64,000 nucleotides of DNA, taken from Sinohyriopsis cumingii (taxonomy: Eukaryota > Mollusca > Bivalvia > Unionida > Unionidae). The stretch's first letter is position 1; every line of letters starts with the position of its first letter. The stretch is taken from assembly GCA_028554795.2 (NCBI GenBank), contig CM068831.1:61870769-61934768 (forward strand), given 5' to 3'. The notes under the pieces were generated by a model. That model had not been told where the DNA came from. It did no database searches and saw only the letters and a list, made by a program, of their open reading frames with translations. Shown in pieces: positions 10,282-22,457 of this stretch. The position numbers were made by a program, and so were the translations under genes.

Positions 10282-13200
10282 TTATTCCCCCCCCCCCACA
10301 TTAACCCTATTACGCCATGAGCTTTCCAAAAATTGAAATCTAACAAAAAACAAATCACCAAAGTAGCAGTCCATATGTTAATACCTCTTATGCTGGAGAT
10401 CAGTTCTATTTAAAGTGTGTACCTTGTGTTTGAAAAGTTATGAATTTGCTATATGGTGTGCCGACTTGAGTGAATTGTTTTTGCAGTGTAACATATTTTC
10501 AAGACATGAGAATGTCATCAAGTATTTGTGCTACTTCTGTCATATAGGCAATGCATCTTCCTGTTTGGACCACATGTCTGACCCACGTAATCCAAAACTT
10601 AATTTCAAGCAACACGCATCAGCTAAAACTGTAAGAAAAATATCTAAACAAAATGGTTAAATAGTTGCTGTTTCTCAAAATGTATGTGTCGAGCACGTAT
10701 TTTGCAGAATAAAACATAAAGTGCAATTTAAATATTTGTCATGCCCTTACTCACTTTAAAAAGCTCACTAAAATTAAAATAATGTCCGATTTGGGGTTTT
10801 ACTTGTAATATAAAGCCAATAATTTTGTGCAAGACATCACTTTAATGATGGGTATGGTTAAAAAAGACATGTTTTGCTCTCAGGGCCTAACGTTAATTTT
10901 CAAAAGCATATTAGAGTTATCCCCACCTTGGTTATGCATAGCTTAATAAGTTTCTGTATCGTGCTCGATTTAAAATAAAATAAGTCCAGACTCACGGGCT
11001 TACAACGCGAAAGAATTGTAAATATTTTAAAAAAGAAACATACATTTGTATAAGAAATAAATGTACAGAACGGTTGTACGGCCATATAATGATGGAAATG
11101 GAATAAATGTACAAATTATGGGTAACTGATACAAGTTGACAAGTACGCCATCCACCAATCCATTAGTTTATAGTTTTCTTTGTGTCTCTTCATTTTCATT
11201 GTTTATAATGTAACCATATTTCATCTGTCATTGTAGCATTTTACAAACAAAAAACAAAATAATGACAAAACTTTATTTCAATATAAGAAAATGTCAGCTC
11301 TTCAAAATAAAACACAATTATAATGATTAATATAAAAAAAACTTGTCCAAACTCACAATTAAAATAAGTCAAGTCACAAAGCCTTTCCAAATACGTTTTC
11401 TCTTGTATGTCCAATTACAAGCCAAAGGCAGTATATATACATGAAGGTAAGCAAATCATTTCTGGTAAGTTGTTAAGTTAGTTTCATTGTGATTGTTCAG
11501 ATTACTACATAAAGTTTGCAAGTACAATATTTTGAGACAATTTACAATTTTATAATAATGTTTTACTGGAATTCATGAAACAAATTAGCAAGCAAGTTTC
11601 AAATGTCTCAGTTTTGAGATTACTTACTTAAAAATTTAACTTTTTACGTTTGAAAGGTAAATTGAAACATGGCATTGAGACTCTGATCAGAAAAGCTAAT
11701 AATATTTAATTATTGGTTTGAAGACGAATTCAAATACCTGTACGATTTGTCAGAATCGTCAAGCAACCAAGCATGATTACAATCTTCCATAATCATTTAT
11801 AAATAAGTTAAGATTTTCTTTTACAACTTATAAGGTTGAAGGTTCACAGAAAACTAAAATGTGATTAGAAGCTTCCATTTATTGTGAAAATCCACTATTT
11901 AGTTTTTCCTGAGCACCAGCAATGTCAAAAGACAAATATGCCAGTCAACTCACTGACTTCTCAGGAAACAAGAAGCTTGACAGTACGCAAAAGTTCTATT
12001 CTCCATGTCAAAAATATTGTCTGCCAATGATTAAATCACTGATTAATTGTTTTGGATGAACCCACCATCGATATTTAATTGTTAACCAATTACCAAATCT
12101 ACATTTTGGACACATATATACAAGTCTCTGTGCATCACTGCGTTTATAGGAAGGAACATTTACGATTGCCTGAAATGTTGACCTAACCTTTATCTTTTCT
12201 GTGACATTTTGACTATTTACCTTTATGTCCAAACTATTAATGCTTTAGTTTGCTATATCAAAACAACCAACCGTCATACTCACAGAGCCTAAGACACACA
12301 ATTAAAAAGCAAGTCAATCTCAATTATGTTTCAGTTAACTATGTGAAATACAGAGGACAAATCCCAAAGAAGAATTAGAATTGATACAATAAATATGAGC
12401 AAAACAAGGAACACTTTCATATCACATTTTTACAGAAAACTGAAGATAATGAAATTGATCAGGCAAATAATATGGTGCAAATTAATATCCTATTGTGCTT
12501 TATCAGCAGTTTAAATAGTAGCTTGAAATGGAAAACCACGCAAGACCTAACAGTGTGAAGATCCATGTCCCAATTTTGCGGAAAACTTACAAATATGAGT
12601 CGAATTACCTACATAATTAAAGTATAGTTTACCAAATGTTAAGTTTGGAAAGATTTTGTGTAATGTACATAAATGTGAAAATGATTTGTGAAAAGATCCA
12701 TTACAAGTGAAAAAATTCATGCCGAATAGCTATATAGCATGTACATGATTATAACTAGCAGTCATACTAAGGGAGGCAACTTTAAGAGGATACAGCAAAA
12801 TTGCAAATATATCCCATTATTAATTAGTGATGTCATTGTACACATTTGTAGGATAGGAGATTTTGGAGTTGACAAAAGAATAGTTCCTAATTCAACGGAA
12901 AAAATCTTATTTAAGGTCATGTTCGTCCAATTGTGTACAATCAAACGTTACTTCATAATCTGAAATGATGTTATCATTCAATTAAGGCATCATTTGTCTG
13001 GAAGTATTTTAGTACTACGAACTCTGGGAAAAATTTGGATTAAATCGATGTGGTTGCTTTTTCTATCTCTTACTAAAAAATAAAGAAGGATAATTCCGAT
13101 TCCGTTTCAATGAAAGACAAAAACATCTTCTGAAAGGAAATATTAAAGAAAATTATAAAAGACCATTGGAAATCTTAAGTGAACTAATAGTTATGTCATG

Positions 13201-15754
13201 CCAAAGAAATTAACTTGTCTATATATCTCTTTCTTTGTGTATTTGATAGCAGGATTGTGTGACTTTCAACTTACACAAATTGGACACATTTTCAAACTTC
13301 ATTCGGCTATTGTTTGGTTGATTTAAAATGTTTATTGGAAGGTCTAAAGTCATTATATTTGTGGCAACATTTACACCTTTCAAAGAAATAAAGTCTCACA
13401 GACTGTCTTCTAAACTTGGTGACAAAATTTGTTTGTTTCTTGGTTCCATTCCCAGAATGATGTTGTTTTATACTTTTAACATTTTTTTCTGTTTGTACAA
13501 GTCGGTTGACAGCCTGGCAATTTTTCCGCAATGGTGTCACACTCATCTTAAATGCTGGGACTGCATAAAGGCTGATATTCCATTTGTCAGTTCTCAATAT
13601 TCCTGAAAACATAACAAAATGCAAATGCATTTTGTAGGAATCAGACATGGTTTGTAAAACTTGAATGTATGCTGAACATATGAAAGAAAACTTGGCTTCT
13701 GTGTTTTTGGCAGGTACTCAAGCTTTACTAGTCTTTTATGATTTATATTATTACATAATCAGTCATCTTATCAATACAAATTTAAAAAATACATAACAAT
13801 ATAGATTCATTTGTAAAATAAAACGCTTCCCCCATGCAACCCCGGAATATCAAAGTCCAATATGTGGAGAAAAAAGCCACACAATCTTGTAAAATTTAGG
13901 TAAATGCCAACAGAAAGTAATCAGGCTATTTACATATGCATATAAACCTGCATGCCATATTTCGTGTGCATGGGATAAGCGTTTACAGAGTAATCCTTCT
14001 AAAGTTTTCAAAAAGAAATTAAAAAAATGTAAAAACAATATGGATATAACATTTTTTCACCTAAAAAGTCCTAATCCCAAAAATATAGAAAAAAATAACA
14101 ATGTAACACAAACTTTCTCACATAGCCTATTTATTATTTATTATTATCAACAACATATAGACATCTATAACAATTTGAAATTGTCTATCTTGTAAACATT
14201 AAGTACAATCATGCTACAATGGATTAAGGAAGGACTGACATACAGATGCTTGAACCAACAGAAGAAAAAATATAATACCCACTCATGATGTTATCATGGG
14301 GGACTAATAACACAAATGCTGTGTGAAGTAGTTCCCAATAAACTGAATAGCATGACTTCCCTATTTAAAGATATGTATAATGAAGTACACATGCATTATA
14401 TAGCTTAAATGTATACACAGCAAAACACAGATGTAGTTAAGTTTTTATTTATAATTATACTGTTTGCCTAGGGGGATTGTCTGCTGCTACTTATGAAACT
14501 GTTTTGCTTCATTCTGTCAGTGAGTGATTTAGCGGCTACTGAATGGCAAACGTGGTTGTACTGCGGTCACAGATGGTCTGTAAAACTCCCTGACAGAATG
14601 TTATGGATAACATTGAGTAACGTTTCTTCAACGGAAAGTGAAGGAGCCCAGCGAAGAATGCGCTGTCCAATGAAGGTTGGGATGAGAGCAGCAACTGTGT
14701 GAACTTTACTCAATGGTTCTGTTTGAATACACCATATAGTGTTGACATTACATTCTTGGGTGAATAAATGGAATAGAATGAAGTTAATGCCCCAAAGAAA
14801 ACATGTGCAGCAGATATTGTCCCCCAAGGATGCAGCTCTCAGTACTTAATTTTAAAACATTGTGTTCAAGCAACATGTGAAATTTAAGTATTGTCAAGCA
14901 GCTTACAGTACCGAATCACAAGTCTCAAATCACTGGATAAAAACAGAATGAAGTTTCAAGGTAAAGGATGAATATCAATCAAGCATTAGCTCTCAATTTG
15001 ATCAAGAAAATGGAAATTTTACCCAGGCAGATCTGAGTCTGTGCACGTTGTTTAATGATGGTAATTAATGTTTGTATATACAGTTAAGTAATACCTGGTA
15101 TTCACCCGTTTAAGTTTCTTTTGGGGAAAGGGAGATGCTACAGCATCCGTGACCATTCTTAGTACTGTAATTAATTGCTGACAATATGTATTGTTGTGTT
15201 TTATTGTTTGCTGTGATTGATGGTCTGATTTTAGTATTGTTGTAAGGTTGGTAACATTCATAAATTGACTTGAATAATGTATAAACTGAACATTTTATTT
15301 ACTGAAAAATGTAACAATTGGGAGTTCTCTGCATAAATCGGGAAATGATATGATATTGAGAGTAAAGCGTGGAATGACTCCAAACGTCGGGAATTTTTTT
15401 CTCCCGCCAGGATAGTTGACAGGTATAAGGAATTGATTTGACATTATGCATGTCCTTGATTATTCCCTTTGAAGACGCAATGGGTAATTGTATTAGGAAG
15501 GTGTACATGTTTCTAGCACTACAATGGTAGTTTAAGTGACACTGAACATTAGTCTAGATATGATTCGTACCGTTTTTCTTTGCCTTGTAACAGCAGTTAC
15601 CATCATAACCAATCAAGGCTACAAAGGATTAGATAGAAGGACTGTGATGTTTATTGATTTTCAGTAGCAAGCAATTACCTACATTTCAGCCAGTGGAAAT
15701 CTGTTATCAGCCTCAGATTGGTTATTTGTAAAATTCTTTTTCTACTTCGCCAAT
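10282..15754. other. Long non-coding stretch
   Basis: AT-rich sequence with no supported gene. Overlapping opposite-strand ORFs at 13307-13648 (minus, 113 codons) and 13328-13606 (plus) lack splice or domain support. The patch at 14490-14830 is richer in GC and coding-like on the minus strand (IPTFIGQRILRWAPSLSVEE) and may be an old transposon remnant. Poly-C (10287-10298) and other homopolymers occur. Confidence 0.5.
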
Positions 15755-16084
15755 AGCAGAGTATGTCCATTAACGTTCTCGTCCCATAACTATCTTGGCC
15801 TATCCAAATAGCAGAGTATGTCCATTAACGTTCTCGTCCCATAACTATCTTGGCCTATCCAAATAGCAGAGTATGTCCATTAACGTTCTCGTCCCATAAC
15901 TATCTTGGCCTATCCAAATAGCAGAGTATGTCCATTAACGTTCTCGTCCCACAACTATCTTGGCCTATCCAAATAGCAGAGTATGTCCATTAACGTTCTC
16001 GTCCCATAACTATCTTGGCCTATCCAAATAGCAGAGTATGTCCATTAACGTTCTCGTCCCATAACTATCTTGGCCTATCCAAAT
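15755..16084. repeat. Minisatellite, six 55-bp units, nearly identical
   Basis: The unit starts AGCAGAGTATGTCCATTAAC and repeats exactly every 55 bases at 15755, 15810, 15865, 15920, 15975 and 16030. By eye only one substitution is visible (CACAACT for CATAACT in the fourth copy). There are no unique spacers, so it is not a CRISPR array. Near identity means recent expansion or homogenisation; length is likely polymorphic. Confidence 0.97.
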
Positions 16085-18067
16085 CAGCACAAAACATAAT
16101 TGATCCATTATATACTCAGCCTTTCAGTCTACAGTTTATATCAAAATAATGTATATATAATATTCTTTGACTGTTTCGTTCAATAGTCATTTATTTTGCA
16201 ATATAAATAAATTGGGAAAAATATTCCCAGATTAATTAAATTATATATTACATAGTTAACGTTTTGTAACTATACTTGTCCCGTTGCTGTTAACTGTCTA
16301 CTGAGTTGAATGTAGCATGTGTCTATTCTACTACTTGTGATTGTAAACATATCTTGACACATGTAATCTGATACAGTCACACTTCCAATCCACGTACAGT
16401 ATATTTTGTTTCAACAGAAAATATTTTCCAGTATTCTAAGTTTAAAATGTCTCTGTCCTTGTAAAGCCACTATGCTAAATGTGTTAAATAGATACTATTT
16501 GTTTAGAAAAATATATTAGCACAGAGTCAAAGCAAACATTTCCAATTCTTAATTCTTTTTTTTTTTTTGTATAAACTTTTTTATCTTTGCCTGTCTTATC
16601 CTTTTTCTGAAAATTAATGTTATTACATATTTTATTTGTATAAATTTATTATCAGCAGTAAATATCACATATCATGTCGTGACCCAATTTAGTACCTGTA
16701 AAACATTCATATGATGAACAATTTTCATCGTTTGCAGTTAATACTCTTGAACATTCTACACAGTGGTCAGTAGTCATCGATGTGATGATGTGGTTATTAC
16801 ATGGGGGGGGGGACAATATTTTGTTTTTACTCAAAATGCCCATTTACAAAAGAAATTACTTTACACATCATGGTTAAACAAGCCATTGAAGTTTGTATAA
16901 CAATTGATGAGTAACTAATTAGTAAATAACATATTTTGATTAAATATTTCTTGTTTAACAGGTGTTCCAAAACCATGCAATATCACAGAAATACAAACGT
17001 TGGTCCAACATGAATATTGTTTGCTATTTATTGTTCAACAGCAGCAAGTGTTATGAAGCCATGCAAGATCAAGGGTAAGGTTGACTTTGTTGTGGGCCAA
17101 CTCTGTAATGGGATGAGTATGTTATGGGGAAAGTTAATAAAATGAACTTTTTGCCTATTTCCAAATGATGAATGATCTTTTTGTTATAGTTACAAATGAT
17201 GTGATTGAACTGTTTCCAGTTTTTGTTGTTCTAGTCTATTATAGTCATACTGATATGAATCCACATATATTACATTTTCTGCTTTTGTTGTCTAAAACAA
17301 TCACAAGTGGTATCTATAAAACACACTCTCCAAAAACCACCACATGGACATAAATCCTTTTGTTTCACAGGCCTAGCTCTGGCCTATATAATAAGGAAAA
17401 CAACTGGTACAGGTGTTTACGTAAATTAATTAAAGGGTTATTTATAATAAGCTTTAGATGTTGCAAACGTTGATGATATTAGGGACAAGATAGAAGATTA
17501 AGTGGCTCTAATTAGCAACAGTAACAAGTATATAGTTTTAAAGGAAATATAGAATTTATACTTAAAGTTTGATAATCTCTGCCAGGCCTTTAAAACTAAG
17601 GTACAATAATTTCCATTATATTTTGCTGTCGAGTTTGAAACGTACGTGCAAGTCTCATTTAGTCATCATTTACATGTTAACAAATCAACTTGAAGACAAA
17701 TTGTTTTAAAGAAATTAACAGTTTAGTTTATGAAAGGAAACACACAGATTTATATATCAGAAGCACTAAAGACAGATAAAAATGATATCAGGATGTCTTT
17801 TGCGAAGTGCACTAGCTTGATATGTTATAGGGAAGCAGTTGTTATAAGCCGGAGAATTTAAATTTGTTTGTAGTGAAATATAACTGTTAAATAGGTAGCC
17901 TAACTGCTAATTTCACCCAAACCACCATCATCACAGATACATTATTTAAGGCATATAGTAAGAAAATAGAAGCTAATAGAAATCACCGAAATCAGATTTG
18001 TTTTAAGAAAAGGCATAATAGCAAAGTGAATAATGGAAGGAGAAGAATATATAAGATACATACCTTC
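16085..18067. other. Non-coding stretch downstream of the tail exon
   Basis: No gene recognised. If the exon at 18068-18195 is the last coding exon of the minus-strand gene, its 3' untranslated region may extend into this interval. A poly-T run (16556-16569) and a poly-G run (16804-16813) are present. Confidence 0.4.
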
Positions 18068-18195
18068 CTAAAACAAGCCACTAATGAAGACACACAAAAT
18101 TGCCAAGAAACTTGCTGTTGATCCGGCTGCAGTATTAGCAATGGATGGTTTCTCAGGTTTAGATTGGTCTGAACCTGGCGATGGTGAGCCGGCCT
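18068..18195 (-). CDS. Terminal exon: Pro/Ser linker plus GPI-anchor-type hydrophobic C-terminus
   Basis: On the minus strand a pyrimidine-rich TTTTGTTCTTACAG acceptor precedes a phase-1 exon of 128 bases (2 + 42 codons including TAG). It encodes a Ser/Pro-rich hydrophilic linker, small residues (NTAAGSTAS), and finally FLAILCVFISGLF followed by stop. Small residues, then a short hydrophobic run with no basic cytoplasmic tail, is the pattern of a GPI-attachment signal. A GT donor-like site (GGAAG/GTATGT) lies four bases after the stop, so a 3'-UTR intron is possible. Exon A, 5.4 kb upstream, ends in the matching phase and in the sequence NCPGSG. This exon probably completes that protein, tethering it to the outer plasma membrane. 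A very short single-pass anchor is the alternative. Confidence 0.7.
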
Positions 18196-19318
18196 CTGTA
18201 AGAACAAAAGTATATTAGTATGATTCACAAATTTATACAGCTATTTTGTCAATATATTATAGGTATCTTTAACCTTTTCTACCTTTTGAATTTGTCATAA
18301 ACCAGCAATCAGTGAATACAACAGTCCAAGTGAAAGAAACTGATGCTCCACTGGCTGAAAATATTAGCAGTAATTCATGAAAAGACCATTTTTTCCTTTT
18401 ATCTATAGAATGTTCAAACCATCTTATTTATTATTCAGTGACGACAAGATTTTCAAATTAGTTACTGTGGCAGACATATTGCATTTAAGTCTGACACCAT
18501 TATTATTTGTTACCAACAATGCATCAAAATAATTCCAGACAAAAGCCTGTGTTGATATGACAAGTTCCGTTTTAGATTGTCAAAATGGATGAGTTTGTAA
18601 CCATATTCGATAGCAGATTGGCACCATTTCCAGTTAGTACCAACTAGATATCATAATAATTCTTTTATTGAAAGTAAAAGAAAGTACAATGTCATTATGA
18701 CATGGAACTATGATTCTTACTGTGGCCCTATGTAGTTTACATATTTGCATACATAGAAAGAAAAATCACATAAAACTGTAATTTGTTTCTTGTGGAAATG
18801 AATAAGTTCAAACTGAAAAAATGCAGAATAACAATAAAGTAAAAATGAATATAATAATAAAAGTAAAAAGTCCTGATATAAACATAATAAACAAAAAAAA
18901 ACATGATATGAGAGCAAGTGCATAAAATAAGGTCATGGGTGAGATTTGTCCAGTGGTCCACTGGTTAATACATGCCTTGCATATATGGTATAAAACCTGG
19001 GAGTGTTGGTGTGTGTGGGTCACTCCCCTTGAGATGCATCCGAACACCAATTCTCATGAGTGTACAGTTCAATATAGTCCAAGATATCAGGTGTGTACTT
19101 ATTTTCACAGGGTCATCATATGACAAGATAGGAATTGGAAGTTTTCCTTATGAAATTAAAAGGTTGGAAGAAACTATTCTCTACAGCAATAGCTATGTAG
19201 TATATAAGAATTTAAATTGTCATAAGGTCGAAAACTGCGGATTTAGTTTGCAACAGAAAGGTATTTATTTTTAGATCATTACTTTTAAATCGCAGTAGTA
19301 TGAAAATGGTCATTTTGC
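18196..19318. other. Intron sequence with a possible SINE-like patch
   Basis: If the tail exon belongs to exon A, this is intron. At about 18936-19100 a GC-richer patch (GTCCAGTGGTCCACTGGTTA...) has a weak resemblance to a tRNA-like head, but no B box or target-site duplication was found. No coding exon seen. Confidence 0.3.
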
Positions 19319-19460
19319 CTCATTCTTTACCCTTTGAGCCCTTGGCCACCCGTCTTCATCTCTAACCCCCATGACAAGGTATCTCCCCACGTGGCCCGTG
19401 GTGTTTTTGTTACTTATTTGCCGAGGGGTTGGTAGTGGTGTAAACCCTCACGAGACGCGT
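19319..19460 (+). repeat. Left terminal inverted repeat
   Basis: It pairs with 22318-22457 in inverted orientation, with about 33 mismatches in 141 positions by hand alignment. The divergence between the arms dates the element as old. Confidence 0.75.
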
Positions 19461-19819
19461 TATGTTAGAATTTATACATGCTTGAATTGTGAATTTCGAA
19501 ACATGGTTGATGTATGCAAGAGTAGTTACTATGGACGTATATATCTATCAGAGCATGGATATTTGAATATTTGTGTATTTTGATTTGTAAAGTAAAGAAT
19601 TCGTCTGATTATTGTGATATTGTGTAGAATAACGGTATTAGGAATATGTATTGATGTATGGGTATATCGATGTGTAAAAATGCGTGACCCAAGAAATTTA
19701 AAAGCCGTTATCTGATGATAGAATGTGTGTAGTGTGAGATGAGAGGGCTAAGGAAAACGAATGTACCGTCCTTGTATTTTCACATGAAGCTTTTTATGGG
19801 ACAGAGAAATACCGGTTCC

Positions 19820-20165
19820 ATTGAGTCCCAATTCTTCAAGAGGTGGAGACGGAATTGAGACTAGTCGAGACAGCAAAAGTCGACAGAAGGGTAGTCATGG
19901 GAAAGTAAGTGAAGGGTCGAGCGGAAGGAGTGTAATTGGAACTTTGAGTCATTTGATTATGGAATTGTTATTAATCTGTTATTCATTGAATATCAACCTT
20001 TTTTGTATATTTAACCATTTAACCGTCCGCATTGCTGACAGGAAACTCGGAGCTTTACATCTATCTTTCACTAAATTTAACTTCCACCCAAAATAGAGCC
20101 TTGGTGGGACTTTTATAATAATTTAAATAAAATACTGGGAGCACCCCACCCCAAGCATGTACAAT
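19820..20165 (+). mobile_element. LTR-like fragment nested in the inverted-repeat element
   Basis: A purine-rich stretch is followed by TTTAACCGTCCGCATTGCTGACAGG-type sequence and ends in CTGGGAGCACCCCACCCCAA. The second half is clearly related to 59120-59262, including the last 20 bases. The purine tract and position suggest the 3' end of an LTR retroelement. Its 91-codon ORF is not considered a gene. Confidence 0.45.
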
Positions 20166-20752
20166 CGCCAGAATCAAACAATCCCATGAGTGACCTTGGC
20201 CGCACTAGATCACTATTCCACGGGAGATTTACCACTCTAGTACCCACGCCGACTGTAGTATATTTTGGATAAGATGCGTTATTTTACGTCCATTGTTTAT
20301 AACGGCTTACATTTGTTTCTAATAAAAGCCACCACAAGCAATCTTGCTTTCACGTGTCCTTGCACGATATCTTATATGATTCGTAGTCCCAGTGTTGGGT
20401 TAATCACATTCAGGTCATAAATGAGATCCACATCAGCAAGTTAACATCCACAGACATCACTGAATGTTTGGCATGCAAGGTCACGTCTGTAACACGCCGC
20501 ATTCACGCAATTGATCAACAGATCACTAAGGTACCTGCACCACTACTTGCAGTAACTTCATGGAACAATAATGGGTGAAGTATTATTCAAAGAATGAGAA
20601 GAATACACTAAAGTGAGAACGTTAGCAAATGGTCGTGTTAATTTCACATCTCTGGCTGAACGTGCCATTGACATATCTAAACATCATATTTTCATGGTGC
20701 GCGAGTCCGGAACATATTTATCATAGCCGGAACTAAAGGTACCTGGGATCGA

Positions 20753-20953
20753 ATGGAAATACTGATAAATGATAAGCAGTATGTTTATGTTCATATTGTA
20801 CCAGTAATATCACAAACTGAGAAGGCAAACATTGTTATTTATAATTCTTACTCATCTGTAATGTCAAAATCGTCACCGGAGATGAAATTCAATTTTAAGC
20901 ACTCAACATTTATCTGGGAAGAATGGTTAACCGATTGTGGTGTTTGTGTTTAG
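20753..20953 (+). pseudogene. Unrecognised 66-codon ORF of the inverted-repeat element
   Basis: The ATG at 20753 opens 66 codons to TAG; coding-like sequence continues upstream in frame (IAGTKGTWDR) and, in another frame, to about 20570, so the start may be further left and frameshifted. The C-terminus, FIWEEWLTDCGVCV, is distinctive. The next ORF starts 28 bases later, a compact viral-type spacing. Function unknown. Confidence 0.35.
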
Positions 20954-20981
20954 ATTAGATTTTATCATTATTATCTAAGAA

Positions 20982-21176
20982 ATGGAATCTGACAGCGGTG
21001 ATGTGATTGCGGTAAATACTAACATCGATAACAACTTTGCTCCACTTCTCGAGGAATATCTGTGTCAAAGTGGCGTTACCAAGCCCTCGTATAAACTGTC
21101 ATATAATTTTCTTAAGGGCCAAGTAGAAATTACCATTTGGAATCAAGCTGATGTGCCACAGCCAGTTCAAAGCTAG
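20982..21176 (+). pseudogene. Unrecognised 64-codon ORF, probably truncated by a stop
   Basis: The ATG at 20982 starts an acidic N-terminus (ESDSGDVIAVNTNIDNNFAP) followed by beta-rich sequence (PSYKLSYNFLKGQVEITIWN). After the TAG at 21174 the same frame stays open with similar character to about 21269, so the stop looks secondary. A further decayed frame covers about 21300-21560. No family recognised. Confidence 0.35.
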
Positions 21177-21754
21177 CTTGGAATCAACACATGTGCGATT
21201 GAAAAAGCCGAAGCGTTGACTGTAGCACCAGATGCAAAAACACACCGAGTTATTTTTAAAATGGCATACTAGCGTTCAACGATGCCTCTTGTCCAGTTAC
21301 GGTCATCATCGAATATATTAAACCAACAATTACTCATCGTAAAAAGGAAAGGTCTCGACTTTTATTTAATAAGGAATCACTTGTTCGAGCGAAAGTAAAT
21401 GGACAGAGATGATCGTTCGATGTCAAAGGCTCTGGCCTAATCGGTGTGTTTTTATATGAGAGGGATGCCAAAATGCAAGAACCCATATTCGATGAAGATT
21501 TAAGTAATCCTGAGGCAGAACTCTTTAACATCTGCATGGCAAGTGGGCAAGGATAAAAGAATAAATGGATAGAAGTGCATGAGTATTGTGCCTGCGCCTT
21601 ATGATGAGACCGAACAAGGTCTGTTTATCGTACAATTAAAATAAGCGATTTTATTATTGATAGGAGAACTATGATATACCCTTAGTCTTAAAGTCATACA
21701 AGAATAATCGAAGCGAAACAATAGCTGCAAGATGCAATTACCAAGAGAACCGCG

Positions 21755-22003
21755 TTGACCATGAAATACAAACTCACGTGTCTGGTCGTAGATGCTATTT
21801 GCGGACTCGCTCTGGCAACAACTATTGGTCTTGGAGTCAATGGAATCACGACAACATCCATCATTATAGGTGCACCAATCGGTATTGTTCTCGGAGCTAT
21901 ATCGGTAGTAAACAGTATTTTTGGTGGCGCGAGCAACTACATTCGTGAGCAAGGTACGCAACATAGAACAGACTCATTACAAACAGTAAATTGTACTCAA
22001 TAG
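21755..22003 (+). pseudogene. Unrecognised ORF with a Gly/Ile/Val-rich hydrophobic region
   Basis: About 82 codons with basic residues (MKYKLTC) followed by a long Gly-rich hydrophobic stretch (two predicted membrane-type segments, including ASVVNSIFGG-like sequence near the end). It is followed by charged sequence in a shifted frame to about 22075. Gly-rich hydrophobic segments like this occur in virion membrane or fusion-type proteins and in membrane-active peptides, but nothing here fixes a function. Decayed. Confidence 0.35.
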
Positions 22004-22317
22004 CAATCGAGGAAAAATAATCAATGCAGCCGTGTTTGGCACTGTGCTGGCAGAAATGGAAAATTACATATAACTCCATGCAAAAATAAGAAACCGGGCT
22101 GTTACAGATTTATTAACAGTGCAAAGCGATTAAAACAAAATCTTCACGCCTGTCTGAGTATAAGCAAGATCATCACTCACTCTCTCTGCAGATGTTTCCT
22201 TTTCACAGTTGCTTCAGACTAGCAAAGAGTTTTGCGGAAGAAACTGGTTAACGTCGTTTGCTACCCAATGGAGACAACGAAACCTGTACGACTCTAACCC
22301 CCTTGACTGACACACCC

Positions 22318-22457
22318 ACGTCTCATGGGTGTTTATACCATTACGAACCCCTCACCAGAAAGGTAACCAACACATCATGGGCCACGTGGGGGTATAGTTT
22401 GTCATGGGACTTAGAGAGGAGGACAGGTGGCTGGTGACTTATAGAGTAAAGAATGAG
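22318..22457 (-). repeat. Right terminal inverted repeat
   Basis: Inverted partner of 19319-19460; it ends GTAAAGAATGAG. Both arms keep the CACGTGG core. Confidence 0.75.

Larger units (their letters stand above)
19319..22457 (+). mobile_element. 3.14-kb element with ~140-bp terminal inverted repeats and small decayed ORFs
   Basis: Bases 19319-19460 match the reverse complement of 22318-22457 along their length. Both start CTCATTCTTTAC and share blocks such as CCCATGACAA and CCCCACGTGGCCC; by-eye identity is about three quarters. Such long inverted repeats bound DNA transposons and virus-like elements of the Polinton kind. Inside are plus-strand ORFs at 20753-20953, 20982-21176 and 21755-22003, plus broken frames in between, and an LTR-like fragment at about 19820-20160. 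No transposase, integrase or polymerase is recognisable, so it is either a non-autonomous derivative or an unrecognised element class. A target-site duplication was not apparent. Confidence 0.7.

Noticed and set aside
13307-13648. 113-codon minus-strand ORF with an overlapping 92-codon plus-strand ORF
   Set aside because: No domain, splice context or composition that separates it from chance in AT-rich DNA; mutual antisense overlap.
15755-16084. CRISPR-like array
   Set aside because: Contiguous 55-bp units with no unique spacers in a eukaryotic genome; a minisatellite.
18717-19050. Overlapping hydrophobic minus-strand ORFs that looked like membrane segments (e.g. FFLFIMFISGLFTFIIIFI)
   Set aside because: Low-complexity AT-rich DNA; three overlapping frames all hydrophobic, no phase-compatible splice sites.
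19821-20096. 91-codon plus-strand ORF
   Set aside because: Crosses the boundary of a repeated LTR-like fragment that recurs at 59.1 kb; not a gene.
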